NCBI GenBank assembly: GCA_902363045.1
Contig: CABIYX010000022.1
Location: forward strand, 11,027 to 61,975
DNA length: 50,949 nucleotides
Source of the DNA: Clostridiales bacterium
Lineage (GTDB): Bacteria > Bacillota > Clostridia > Oscillospirales > Oscillospiraceae
Direction: 5' to 3'
Made by a program: the position numbers and the translations under genes. Below, piece by piece: positions 32,666 through 41,469 of the stretch (the first letter of the stretch is position 1; the number at the start of each line of letters is the position of its first letter). The notes below the pieces were generated by a model. The model worked only from the letters and a program-made list of their open reading frames with translations, was not told the DNA's origin and did not search any database.

Positions 32666-33505
32666 ATGACGCCGCAAACAATCCTAATCCTCCTGTGCGC
32701 CGCCGCAGCGGTCCTGCTGCTCATCCGGCTGTCCATCGGCGGCAGCGGCAGGCGGTTACGCAGCCCCGATGTGGGAAGCTCCATGACCATCGGCGGACGC
32801 GAGGTGCAGGAGGACTTCGTTGGCACGCTGGCTACACAGACGGGCCTGGTCGCCGTCCTGGCGGATGGGATGGGGAAAGCCTATGGCGCACGGATCGCCA
32901 GTCGGACGGCGGTTGAGACGTTCCTGGATCTTTTTCGGGATTATAATGCGTTTGACAATCCCCAGTACTATTTCCGGAAATCCTTCCATGCGGCTAACCG
33001 CGCCATTCTGCGGGAGCTTGGCGATGAGGGATACGGCGCGGCCAGCGTCGGCGCGGCGATGATTCGGGAAAACTGGCTTTTTTACGCCGTTGTGGGAAAT
33101 GTCAAGCTGTGCGTGTTCAGAAACGGCGACCTGGTGCCGGTATCCGCAGGCCACACCCTGGATGTGCTGGCGGAACAGTCGTTCCGGACCGGCAGGCTCT
33201 CCCGGGAGGACGCGCTGGTAATGCTGGAAAACCACCGGCTTTATAACTATCTCGGGCAGGACAGCTTCAAGGACATTGAGATTTTTGACCGGCCGATTTC
33301 CCTGCAGAGAGGCGACATCATTGTGCTGATGAGCGACGGCCTCTATGAGCTGATCCCCTGGAAGGAGATCGAGGATGTCCTCTCAGGTGGGCAGGATTGT
33401 CAGAGCATGGCCTACGCCCTCATGGAAAAGGTCAACCAGAACTCCGCAGAGGACAGAGATAATGCCAGCGTGATCCTGCTGCGCTGGGACGGGAGCACAA
33501 CATGA
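32666..33505 (+). CDS. Membrane-anchored PP2C-family protein phosphatase
   Basis: 279 aa. An N-terminal transmembrane segment (ILILLCAAAAVLLLIRL) is followed by a PP2C domain: VGTLATQTGLVAVLADGMGK with the metal-binding DG near residue 66, LFYAVVGNVKLCVFRNGDLV near 130, VLMSDGLYELIPW near 220 and DRDNASVILL near the C terminus. All main PP2C metal ligands appear present, so the enzyme should be active. It would remove phosphate from FHA-recognised partners. Its end overlaps the next gene by 4 nt, so the two are translationally coupled. Confidence 0.9.
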   Translation: MTPQTILILLCAAAAVLLLIRLSIGGSGRRLRSPDVGSSMTIGGREVQEDFVGTLATQTGLVAVLADGMGKAYGARIASRTAVETFLDLFRDYNAFDNPQYYFRKSFHAANRAILRELGDEGYGAASVGAAMIRENWLFYAVVGNVKLCVFRNGDLVPVSAGHTLDVLAEQSFRTGRLSREDALVMLENHRLYNYLGQDSFKDIEIFDRPISLQRGDIIVLMSDGLYELIPWKEIEDVLSGGQDCQSMAYALMEKVNQNSAEDRDNASVILLRWDGSTT

Positions 33506-35376
33506 GAAAGCAAAATTCGGTCTTCAAAACAGCATTTACATCCGAAGCGGATAAAAACCTGAAAAACACGGACTCCTTCGGATATGTGGAGCTGGACAAA
33601 TACGCCTGCTATGTCATTGCCGATGGGATAGACGACCAGGTGGACGGGATGAGCGCCAAGCTGGCGGTGGATACCATTATCTCCGCTTTTACTGAGGCGC
33701 CCTCCATACGGAAGGGGGCCCTGCGCCGCTACCTTCGCTCCGCCAACAAGGCCCTGCTGACTGCCGACAGTAAAATGCGCCTGAAGGCGTCTGTTACTGT
33801 GGTGGTGACAAACTATGTAAAGATGCGGTATGGGCAGGCGGGCAACACCCGTTTCCGTCTGTACCGGGACGGATTCCTCCTGGCTCAGTCCAGAGATCAG
33901 TCCCTGAGCATGGACCTCGTGAAAGCGGAAAAGCTGGAGCCGGATAAGCTTACCCAGCACCAGGAGCGCCATAACCTCTACTGCTATCTCGGGCAGGACA
34001 AGGACTTCCGCCCGTTTGTCTCCAAGAAATTAAAGCTGTCCGACTCAGACGCGGCTGCGCTCATGACGCGGGGCGTGTGGGAGCATCTGGACGACGGGCT
34101 TTTGAAGGACGCGTTTGCGGACGCCTCGGACGAGCCGCAGGAGACGGTGGACGCGGTAGAGGACCTGTTGCTGTCCATGCAGCCTAAGGACTTGGGCGCA
34201 TACACCTTTGCGACGATCTTCTTCAATAAGACCTACAACGACCCAAACCGCAAGCGGAAAATCAAGCGCGCCATTATGATCGCCATTCCCATCATCCTCG
34301 TGCTTGTAGTTGTCGCCGTCATTTTGGCCGTGTATTTCCACAACCGGCAGAAAAAGATCGACTCTATGGAACAGAGCTTCTATGACACGATTGAGTATAT
34401 CCAGGCGGATAACTACGTCCGGGCCAAGGAGGAGTGCCAAAAGGCGCTGGATCTCGCGGAGGGCCTGAGCGACAAGGAGATTCAGGAGGACGCCGGAAAT
34501 TATATGAAACTCATCGAGAGCGTGATCGCGGGGGATGACGCTCTGACCGGCGGGGAGTACAGCGACGCCCAGCGCAATTTCCTCAACGCCAGAAACCGCA
34601 CCCGGTACGCTGACAACCTGGGCTTGGACTACATCGATGACCGGCTGGAGCAGACAAGTCAGTACATGAGCGTCTATGAGCTGATCTCCCTGGGCGACAC
34701 GCTTGCGCAGGGCCAGCAGTACGACAAGGCCGAGGAGCAGTATCTGACCGCGAAGGCCCTGGCGGCGCAGCTCTACTTTGACACCGGTCGGGACGACGCT
34801 ATGGCGGCGCTGGAGCAGATGTACGCAGACCAGTCGGAGCAGCAGGCGCAGGAGGATGAAAAGGCCCAGGAGACCGCGCAGGCGCAGACTGCCGCCGCCA
34901 GCGTTTTGGCCGAGGGCGACGCCGCCTTTTCCAAGGGGGACTATGAGGGCGCACGCGCCTTTTACACCACGGCCCTTCAGAAATATACGGAGCTGGAGGA
35001 TCAGGCGCAGATTGACGCCATCAATGTAAAGCTCGCCGCCGTGGACAGCAAGCTCTCTGCGCAGGCCGGCCTTGCGGCGGAGGCGGAGGGCTATATGCGC
35101 CAGGCGGAGAGCCAATACGCAGATAAGAACTATGTCCAGGCGAAGAAATACTATCTTCTGGCAAAGGATGTGTACGCCGAGCTGGAAAACGACAGCAAGG
35201 TATCTGAGGTCACGCGCAAGCTGGAGCTGATTGAAATGGGCATCAGCGAGGAGGAGCAGGCCGCCCGGGAGGCGGAGGAAGCCGCGAAAGCGGCGGAGGA
35301 AGCAAAGCAGCAGGCCGCCGGTGAGTCCGCCGAGCCGGCGCCGTCAGAAACATCCCAGCCGGAGGCTGTTGGATAA
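33502..35376 (+). CDS. Pseudo-PP2C transmembrane protein with TPR-like extracellular repeats
   Basis: 624 aa starting in an ATGA overlap. Residues 1-240 have the PP2C outline (CYVIADGIDDQVDGMSAKLA near 35, YGQAGNTRFRLYRDG near 110), but the later metal-binding motifs are lost: LMTRGVW stands where MSDG is expected, and LGAYTFATIFF where a DN pair is expected. It is therefore probably inactive but may bind phosphate or partners. A transmembrane helix spans about 255-278 (IMIAIPIILVLVVVAVILAV). The outer part (about 285-610) is a string of helical TPR-like repeats, for instance YVRAKEECQKALDLAEGLS and YDKAEEQYLTAKALAAQL, with a Glu/Ala-rich end. It could couple the outside of the cell to the cytoplasmic phospho-circuit or anchor the machine. 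Confidence 0.8.
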   Translation: MRKQNSVFKTAFTSEADKNLKNTDSFGYVELDKYACYVIADGIDDQVDGMSAKLAVDTIISAFTEAPSIRKGALRRYLRSANKALLTADSKMRLKASVTVVVTNYVKMRYGQAGNTRFRLYRDGFLLAQSRDQSLSMDLVKAEKLEPDKLTQHQERHNLYCYLGQDKDFRPFVSKKLKLSDSDAAALMTRGVWEHLDDGLLKDAFADASDEPQETVDAVEDLLLSMQPKDLGAYTFATIFFNKTYNDPNRKRKIKRAIMIAIPIILVLVVVAVILAVYFHNRQKKIDSMEQSFYDTIEYIQADNYVRAKEECQKALDLAEGLSDKEIQEDAGNYMKLIESVIAGDDALTGGEYSDAQRNFLNARNRTRYADNLGLDYIDDRLEQTSQYMSVYELISLGDTLAQGQQYDKAEEQYLTAKALAAQLYFDTGRDDAMAALEQMYADQSEQQAQEDEKAQETAQAQTAAASVLAEGDAAFSKGDYEGARAFYTTALQKYTELEDQAQIDAINVKLAAVDSKLSAQAGLAAEAEGYMRQAESQYADKNYVQAKKYYLLAKDVYAELENDSKVSEVTRKLELIEMGISEEEQAAREAEEAAKAAEEAKQQAAGESAEPAPSETSQPEAVG

Positions 35377-35390
35377 AGCGAGGGAATGCA

Positions 35391-36692
35391 ATGGATGAGA
35401 GCGTCTTTGGAGCGGGCTTTGACCTGCAGGACTATATCCACAAACGGTCCTTGGATATTCAGGATCTGAGAGAGCGGGCGCTGTATAGGCAGGTCACCGA
35501 CACCCTGATGGTCAATCTCTTTCAATATCTGGGCGATGAGCAGAAAAAGCTGGAGCAGCGGATTTTGTCCGAGATCCAGTCGAGGGAAAGCGAGTTCACC
35601 ATCCATATCGGCGTCACGGAGCCGGACCTTTACGATGCGAGCGACCGCTTTCTGACCCCGATCTGCCCGGAGGATGTGGAGCACGTCCGGCCCACCCTGT
35701 CCGACTGCCTGGGCCAGAACGAGCCAGTCCCGGTTGACCGGGTGTTCCTGCGCCAAAACGCCCAGGAAGCGCTGAAATTTGAGCGTGAGGGGGCCGTGTA
35801 CCAAGGTACCCTGACCACGCAGACCGGCGCTTTCCCGGCCACCTTTTCCATCCGCAGGAGCCGGCGGTATCTGAAGCAGGTCGAATGTTTGTATCAGGTA
35901 TTCCACGCCAACCATATCCCCTGGTCTACGGTATGCTCCGCCTATCTCTACAAGATGTTTGATGTCTACTTGGTGGACGCGGAGGGCGCTGGACAGGATA
36001 CTGGCGCCGAGGTCCAGTCCGTGACGGTCGATTTCGGTGCCTACGAGCCGTTCCTGCACCGTGGGATGATCCCGCTTTGGAATCTGGAGCGCGTGGAGGT
36101 CAGCACCAGCATGTACCCCTCCCCCTGTGCGGACCATGTCCATTATGAGCACCGGATTTTTGCCCACAGGCTGAGCCCCGGATGCAGCTATCTGGTTGCC
36201 GATGTGGACCGTGTGCTCCAGAATGTGCGGCTGGTGGCGGGGGATATGCTGATCACCTGCCAGGAAAAGGGACCGGTGAACTGGAAGCTGATTCAGGTAA
36301 ATCCGTCGGACCGGAAGCTCCGCTATGCGTATCCGCTCCTGGCCAACCAGCCGGAGGAGAGCTTTGCCTCCAATCTGGGCGCATTATACCAGCAGGGCGT
36401 GAAAACCAGAGGGGAGCTGCGGCGGGTCATCCTGAGCTATGGGTATGACAGCGTCGTTTCCTTTCAGGATGTCGAGCTGGGCGCTGCGGGGCCGGCCGAG
36501 GCGGAAACCTACGACATGGATCAGTTTATTACCGATGAACTGAGGAAAAGGGAGACGCAGGAGACGATGCTGCTCCATTTTGCCGCGGCGGACCCGGGGA
36601 ATTTCCTGAACATGGATATTATGAGCTTTCTGGTGACCAAGGCACAGAAGCTCTTCCCTGAGTACCATTGCGCCGGCGTGCTGGATGCTTAA
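35391..36692 (+). CDS. Unrecognised conserved protein, baseplate candidate
   Basis: 433 aa, GAGGGA upstream of ATG. Mixed alpha/beta; notable segments are FTIHIGVTEPDLYD near residue 70, IPWSTVCSAYLYKMFDVYLVD near 185, TVDFGAYEPFLHRGMIPLWN near 215 and a beta-rich region around LVAGDMLITCQEKGPVNW near 300. No named family recognised. Size and position between signalling and Hsp70-like genes would suit a wedge or baseplate component such as TssF, but no sequence motif proves it. Confidence 0.5.
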   Translation: MDESVFGAGFDLQDYIHKRSLDIQDLRERALYRQVTDTLMVNLFQYLGDEQKKLEQRILSEIQSRESEFTIHIGVTEPDLYDASDRFLTPICPEDVEHVRPTLSDCLGQNEPVPVDRVFLRQNAQEALKFEREGAVYQGTLTTQTGAFPATFSIRRSRRYLKQVECLYQVFHANHIPWSTVCSAYLYKMFDVYLVDAEGAGQDTGAEVQSVTVDFGAYEPFLHRGMIPLWNLERVEVSTSMYPSPCADHVHYEHRIFAHRLSPGCSYLVADVDRVLQNVRLVAGDMLITCQEKGPVNWKLIQVNPSDRKLRYAYPLLANQPEESFASNLGALYQQGVKTRGELRRVILSYGYDSVVSFQDVELGAAGPAEAETYDMDQFITDELRKRETQETMLLHFAAADPGNFLNMDIMSFLVTKAQKLFPEYHCAGVLDA

Positions 36693-36708
36693 AGGCGGGG
36701 GCTGCCTT

Positions 36709-37389
36709 ATGAATTATATTTGGGAAATCTTATTGAGGGCCAGAGCGCAGGGATTATCGGACAATGAGCTGTTTTTTGCGCAGGCTGAGGATTGCAGTCC
36801 CTGGTATGAACAGTCCTTTCCCTGCCTCAATGAGGACACGGTGACCGGCCCCGTGGTGGAGATCAACAGCCTGTACCGCTTTTCTGAGATCTTTCAGGAC
36901 CTGCTGCACAATATGGGGGATTCTGAATATCTGCGCCACCTGTTTGATGCCGCAGTCCATATCCTAGCGGCGCAGGAGACGCTTTCCGGTCTGAGCAAGC
37001 GGGATTTTTACGTCCAGATGCTCAAGAGGGAGCTGGAGGGCGGCGGTTTTTCCGCCTTGATCGCACAGGCGCTCCAGCTTCTTTCGGAGGAACAAAAAAG
37101 AGGCGTGGCCTCCCTGCTCCTGGCGCAGTATGAGACAGGGTCTTCCCTGCTGGTATTCCGTCAGGCGCTGACCGCCCTGTATCCCCAGGCCATGCTCTAC
37201 CAGCTCAAGCCGCACCCGGAACAGCTTCTGCTCTATCTCGGCCTGGCCAACGCGGACCGCCGGATCGTGCAGATGCTGGAGGACCTGTTCCTCCCCCTGC
37301 AGTATCAGGTGCGGATTTTCTGGACAAAGCACTTCGGCGTCTGGGATGTGGACGCCACACTGGTATTTGATGAAATAGAAATCTACTGA
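36709..37389 (+). CDS. Unrecognised helical protein
   Basis: 226 aa from ATG 36709 behind GGCGGGGG; an ATG at 36685 overlaps the preceding stop. Mostly helical with Leu-rich segments (SLYRFSEIFQDLLHNM, LIAQALQLLSEEQKRGVASL) and a conserved-looking end, FGVWDVDATLVFDEIEIY. It lies between the preceding unknown and the Hsp70-like gene. No function can be assigned; it could be a partner of either neighbour, and baseplate roles are only a guess. Confidence 0.5.
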   Translation: MNYIWEILLRARAQGLSDNELFFAQAEDCSPWYEQSFPCLNEDTVTGPVVEINSLYRFSEIFQDLLHNMGDSEYLRHLFDAAVHILAAQETLSGLSKRDFYVQMLKRELEGGGFSALIAQALQLLSEEQKRGVASLLLAQYETGSSLLVFRQALTALYPQAMLYQLKPHPEQLLLYLGLANADRRIVQMLEDLFLPLQYQVRIFWTKHFGVWDVDATLVFDEIEIY

Positions 37390-37404
37390 GAACGGACAGA
37401 GGCG

Positions 37405-40029
37405 GTGGGGAATTTGAGCAAGTATTCCTATACATATAACCGAAACGCGGGGCCCAAGCCGGAACTGCGTTACTATACGCGTGATGAGCTGGAGCTCATG
37501 ACGACCTATCAGTTGCGGGACATCTGCTACCGGGAGCGCATCATCAACGGCATCCACGCGCCGCTGGACAAGGACGTGCTCATCCGGGAGATCATGCGCT
37601 TCCGGGGGCGTGCGGACCGGCTGTTCATTACCGAGCCGTCAGAGGACGGCCTGGAGCGTCTGGAGTCCCTGCTTGCCACCGCCAAGCTGGACCTGGTGGA
37701 TACCGCGCTGCAGGGCTGCGCCAAGCTCATCGTATATCACGGCATCTCCGTGGAGTATTTTGACCGCTATACGATCGGGTATATGCAGGAGCTGGTGGAC
37801 ACAAACGCCCTTCTGGTCAGCGGCGGGGAGATTTGCGCTGTTTTCAATCTCCGCACCTACCAGAGTGAGCCCGGAAAGTTGTTCATCACAAAATCCGCGG
37901 AGATGGAGTGCCGGGAGTCCTCGATCCGCAATTATTCTCTCTACTGCATGGACCGCCAGCAGTCCGATCTCCTCTACCACGTCTATCGGGGGGAGTCCTC
38001 CATCGTGCCGGACCACCTGCGCTTCCGCACGGTCCCGGTCCTGAATTTTGAGGTGCGGCCGCTGCTGGAGAGCCGGATGCCGCTTGCCATCGACTTCGGC
38101 TCCTCGAATACCACGGCGGGGGTCTATCTGGACAGCGCCTATTTTGAACAGCTCTCCGGCGACCCGATCGCGCAGCTCCTCAAGCGGGACCAGGTCAACT
38201 ATGTGCCCCACCTGGATGTAGAGCACAAGGACAAGGCCGCCCTGATCCTGCCCAGCGCCGTGGCCGTGGTGGGGGTGAACGGGCAGGATGTGCAGTATAA
38301 ATTCGGCTATGAGGCCAACCGCCTGTTCCATCTGAGCTATATCGACGAGGGCTTTTGCGTCTTTTATGACCTGAAGCGCTGGGTGGGGGACGCGGACCGG
38401 ACGGAGGAGGTGGTGGACCGCCAGGGACACCGCAGCTTTGTCCCCCGCAAGGAGATCATCCGGGGCTATCTGGAGTATGTCATCGGGTGCGCCAGCCAGA
38501 GATTCAAGTGCAGCTTCAAGTCCATCCATATCTCCGCGCCGGTGAAGCAGAAGCCGCTCTTCGTCAAGCTGTTTCAGGAGATCCTGCCGGACTACCGCCT
38601 GGAGAGCGAAAATATGCTGGATGAAGGGGTGGCGGTCCTCTACAATACGATTTCCACTCTGATCAAGGAGAAGCAGTATCAGGACGGCGAGACATACCGT
38701 GCGCTGATCATCGACTGCGGCGGCGGCACCACCGACCTCTCCTCCTGCCGGTTTCGGATCACCGACCGCCGGGTGGCCTACCAGATCGACATTGCGACGG
38801 CCTATGAAAACGGTAACACAGATTTCGGCGGCAACAACCTGACCTACCGGGTGATGCAGCTTTTGAAGCTGGCGATGGCCCGCCAGCTGAGCAGCGAGGA
38901 GCTGCCCGATGTGGACACGCTGATCCGGGCTTTTGACCTCGATGTGTTCCGCACCGTAGACCGGCTGGGCACCGACAGCGTTTACGCCGGGCTGGATCAG
39001 GCGTACGCCCAGGCGGAGCGGGTGATCCCCACCCGCTTCCGGGACTACGAGCATAAGAGCCGGGCGGACTACTACGCGGTCAAAAACAACTTCTATTTCC
39101 TCTTTGAAACGGCGGAGCGGATCAAGACCAGCTTTTACAGCCACGCCAACGTCCTGCGCATGGCGGTTTCCAGTGTGCCGCTCCACGAGACCGCCACGGA
39201 ATGTATGCTGGTGGACCGCTGGAAGCTGTCGGCCTTCCAGGACGGCGTCTTGAAGGTGCTCAAGGATGTGCCCACCGCCTATATCAACATCTACGCGCTG
39301 AATCTTCTCCTGAGAGCCGATATTTACGGCATCGTGCGCCAGTTCATGGAGGGGCCCTATCAGGAGAACGAGCTGCCGGAGTACAGCATCCTGCGCCTCA
39401 CGGGGCAGTCCTGTAAGATCGACATTTTCCGGGACGCCCTGAAGGAATTTATTCCTGGAAAAATAATCAAGTCCTCCCGCAGCGACCAGGGCCAGGAGCA
39501 TGACTATGAGCTGAAGCTGATCTGTCTGAACGGAGCCATTGAGTACCTGAAGGATAAAATGTTTGGCTACGCGGATGTGAAGATCACCCACGAGCAGGCG
39601 GCGTTCCCCTATGTGGTCACCGCCTTTACGCACACCAACCAGGAAGTCACGCTGATCCACAGCCTGGATCGGGAGAACATCCGCGGGTTTATCTCCCGTA
39701 ATATGGCTGACCTGACTCTGAAGCTCTACCTGAAGGATCTAGAGGGGCGGCAGCGGTATATTTATAACTGCTCCTGCGACCCGGACAAATTCAAAAACCA
39801 GAAGGCCGAGGAGATTGTGGCCCGGTACAGCGGCCAGATCCGTCAGGATGATTTGGACGATATTGTGGACCGGGAGCTGAAATTTTTTATCCTGGCGGAT
39901 GAAGACCGCTGGGGCTTTACAGTGGTGCCTGTGCTCCGCCAGGAAGGGCAGCTTCAGCTTGGCCCCGACCAGTTTTTCCGCTTTGAGACGGAGGGCTGGG
40001 TCACCAACTTCTTTGATGGGACGAAGTAA
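37405..40029 (+). CDS. Hsp70/actin-superfamily ATPase with SAP-like N terminus
   Basis: 874 aa from GTG 37405 or TTG 37414, both near GGCGGTGGGG. Residues about 24-70 resemble a SAP-type helix-loop-helix (YYTRDELELMTTYQLRDICY, then IREIMRFRG). The actin-fold ATPase follows: phosphate-1 AIDFGSSNTTAGVYL near 226, phosphate-2 LIIDCGGGTTDLSS near 432 and NTDFGGNNLTYRVM near 470. The remaining about 400 residues lack the standard Hsp70 substrate-binding domain pattern, so it is a divergent relative, similar in layout to SrfB-like proteins. With the J-protein at 31,081 it forms a plausible chaperone pair for assembly or effector loading. Confidence 0.75.
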   Translation: MGNLSKYSYTYNRNAGPKPELRYYTRDELELMTTYQLRDICYRERIINGIHAPLDKDVLIREIMRFRGRADRLFITEPSEDGLERLESLLATAKLDLVDTALQGCAKLIVYHGISVEYFDRYTIGYMQELVDTNALLVSGGEICAVFNLRTYQSEPGKLFITKSAEMECRESSIRNYSLYCMDRQQSDLLYHVYRGESSIVPDHLRFRTVPVLNFEVRPLLESRMPLAIDFGSSNTTAGVYLDSAYFEQLSGDPIAQLLKRDQVNYVPHLDVEHKDKAALILPSAVAVVGVNGQDVQYKFGYEANRLFHLSYIDEGFCVFYDLKRWVGDADRTEEVVDRQGHRSFVPRKEIIRGYLEYVIGCASQRFKCSFKSIHISAPVKQKPLFVKLFQEILPDYRLESENMLDEGVAVLYNTISTLIKEKQYQDGETYRALIIDCGGGTTDLSSCRFRITDRRVAYQIDIATAYENGNTDFGGNNLTYRVMQLLKLAMARQLSSEELPDVDTLIRAFDLDVFRTVDRLGTDSVYAGLDQAYAQAERVIPTRFRDYEHKSRADYYAVKNNFYFLFETAERIKTSFYSHANVLRMAVSSVPLHETATECMLVDRWKLSAFQDGVLKVLKDVPTAYINIYALNLLLRADIYGIVRQFMEGPYQENELPEYSILRLTGQSCKIDIFRDALKEFIPGKIIKSSRSDQGQEHDYELKLICLNGAIEYLKDKMFGYADVKITHEQAAFPYVVTAFTHTNQEVTLIHSLDRENIRGFISRNMADLTLKLYLKDLEGRQRYIYNCSCDPDKFKNQKAEEIVARYSGQIRQDDLDDIVDRELKFFILADEDRWGFTVVPVLRQEGQLQLGPDQFFRFETEGWVTNFFDGTK

Positions 40030-40041
40030 AGGGGATTTGTT

Positions 40042-40812
40042 ATGTGGGTACAGAAGATTCCGGAATTTCACAGTGGGCACATTTTGAAGCAGGAAATGAT
40101 GGTGGAGCTCTCCGCCTACCTCTATCACTTGGGGCCCCTTTTATACCAAAACTGTACAGATGGAATCGTAAGCGGCTGCACGCTGACAACGACGGAGGAC
40201 AGCATCGTGGTCAACCCTGGGGTGATCCGCTACGAGGGTGAGCTTTATCTGATCCGGGAGCCGCAGCTGATTCATTACACTCCAACCAATACCACCCGGG
40301 TCCTCAACATCGTGTTTCATGACCAGGTACAAACGGACTCTTTTGTGACCCGCGAGATGGAGCTTGCATTTACGGAAGGGGCTTCCTCCGAAACGCGCTA
40401 TCTGGAGCTGTGCCGCTTCAAGCTCCAGCCCGGCGCACGTTTGAGGTACACTTATACCAGCTTTGCGGATCGGGAGACGGAGTACGACACCCTGAATACC
40501 ATCCACGCCCCGTTTTGTGGAATGGGCCGGCCGACGCTCTCGCCTGAGATCACCGCCCACTTTGCCCGGGAGGCCCTGGCCGCCGGAGCGGATGGAACAG
40601 ACGCGCTCTTTTGCATGATGCTGCTCTCATCCAAAGAGCCTGTCCAGGCGGAGGCGCTGGAGGCGTATATCCAATCAAAGCAGGGAGCTGATTTTTCATG
40701 CGGGGACAACCTTCGCCTGTATCAAGGGCTTATCGCCTGTTTGAAACAGTTTAACGGGGGCCGGCGGGCAGCGTCGGCGAAACGCAAATCTTGGAGCATC
40801 ATGATGGACTGA
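40042..40812 (+). CDS. Possible TssK-like baseplate/adaptor protein
   Basis: 256 aa. The beginning (VQKIPEFHSGHILKQEMMVE, LYHLGPLLYQNC) and the following beta-strands (TLTTTEDSIVVNPGVIRYEG, ELYLIREPQLIHYTPT) have the outline of the N-terminal shell of T6SS baseplate TssK and phage receptor-binding adaptors, including a G-H-x-L-K-Q opening like the PQHFQQ of TssK. It is shorter than TssK (about 440 aa) and would lack the head domain. A helical C terminus follows. The assignment is tentative. Confidence 0.35.
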   Translation: MWVQKIPEFHSGHILKQEMMVELSAYLYHLGPLLYQNCTDGIVSGCTLTTTEDSIVVNPGVIRYEGELYLIREPQLIHYTPTNTTRVLNIVFHDQVQTDSFVTREMELAFTEGASSETRYLELCRFKLQPGARLRYTYTSFADRETEYDTLNTIHAPFCGMGRPTLSPEITAHFAREALAAGADGTDALFCMMLLSSKEPVQAEALEAYIQSKQGADFSCGDNLRLYQGLIACLKQFNGGRRAASAKRKSWSIMMD

Positions 40813-40827
40813 CCGGAGGCGAGATAG

Positions 40828-41469
40828 ATGGGATACAAGGATGAGGAATTGCTACGGCTGCGGCAGAAGGCGGAAGAGTTTAATAAACAACGGGTTTCTG
40901 AGGACACACTTGCAGAGGAACTGAAAGAATCCATCCATGACCCGGTGACCCACATTACCAAAATCCCTGTGGTATTTGAGGAGAGGGATTTGCTGGACGG
41001 TCGAATCGTGATGCGGGCGCCGAGAGATCTTAGCCAACTAACGGATGACGCTGTGAGGCAACAGTTTCTTATGGAGAGTAAACCTCAATTTGTTTATGAA
41101 CTTCCCTACCTTCCCTTTGGACTCACCTTTATGCAGACGGAGATCCAAGGTGATGAAGCTCGGATCGAGCAGATGTTTCCCTATATGGTAAATACGGTAA
41201 AGACCGTCGGGCCGAATATCCGTATCCTTTCTACAGGGAAAAAGGTAATTCACGGCATCTATGTGCGTTGGTTTGATGCTATCGCGCAAGCGATTACAGA
41301 GCCGAGCTATCGAAAAGTGTTTGTTTTTTCGTTGGATGGCAAGACAACGATTGGATGTATTACTTGCCCTTCCAGATTGAAAAAGCGGTACCAGCCAATC
41401 ATGGAAGAAATGATGGAAACACTGAATATTCCAAAGAAAGCTGCGGAGGAGGGGATCGACGATGAATGA
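40828..41469 (+). CDS. DcrB/EagR-like adaptor candidate
   Basis: 213 aa, GGAGG upstream. Residues about 40-205 follow the pattern of DcrB/PsbP-fold proteins: a first strand set (DGRIVMRAPRDLSQL), a LTFMQTEIQGDEARIEQMF segment, GIYVRWFDAIAQAI, a YRKVFVFSLDGKTTIGCITC strand pair and the terminal helix YQPIMEEMMETLNI. In Gram-negative T6SS, DcrB-fold EagR chaperones bind the transmembrane segments of Rhs or VgrG-linked effectors. Here the gene lies directly before vgrG (8-nt overlap) and about 4 kb before a membrane-segment-containing VgrG-Rhs protein, which supports the role. The N-terminal 35 residues are a charged extra helix. Confidence 0.55.
   Translation: MGYKDEELLRLRQKAEEFNKQRVSEDTLAEELKESIHDPVTHITKIPVVFEERDLLDGRIVMRAPRDLSQLTDDAVRQQFLMESKPQFVYELPYLPFGLTFMQTEIQGDEARIEQMFPYMVNTVKTVGPNIRILSTGKKVIHGIYVRWFDAIAQAITEPSYRKVFVFSLDGKTTIGCITCPSRLKKRYQPIMEEMMETLNIPKKAAEEGIDDE

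Noticed and set aside
34045..35115. A 356-codon minus-strand frame
   Set aside because: Antisense of the pseudo-PP2C repeat region; Leu-rich shadow of Glu/Lys codons.
37639..39660. A 673-codon minus-strand frame
   Set aside because: Antisense shadow of the Hsp70-like gene, with no RBS or recognised domain.
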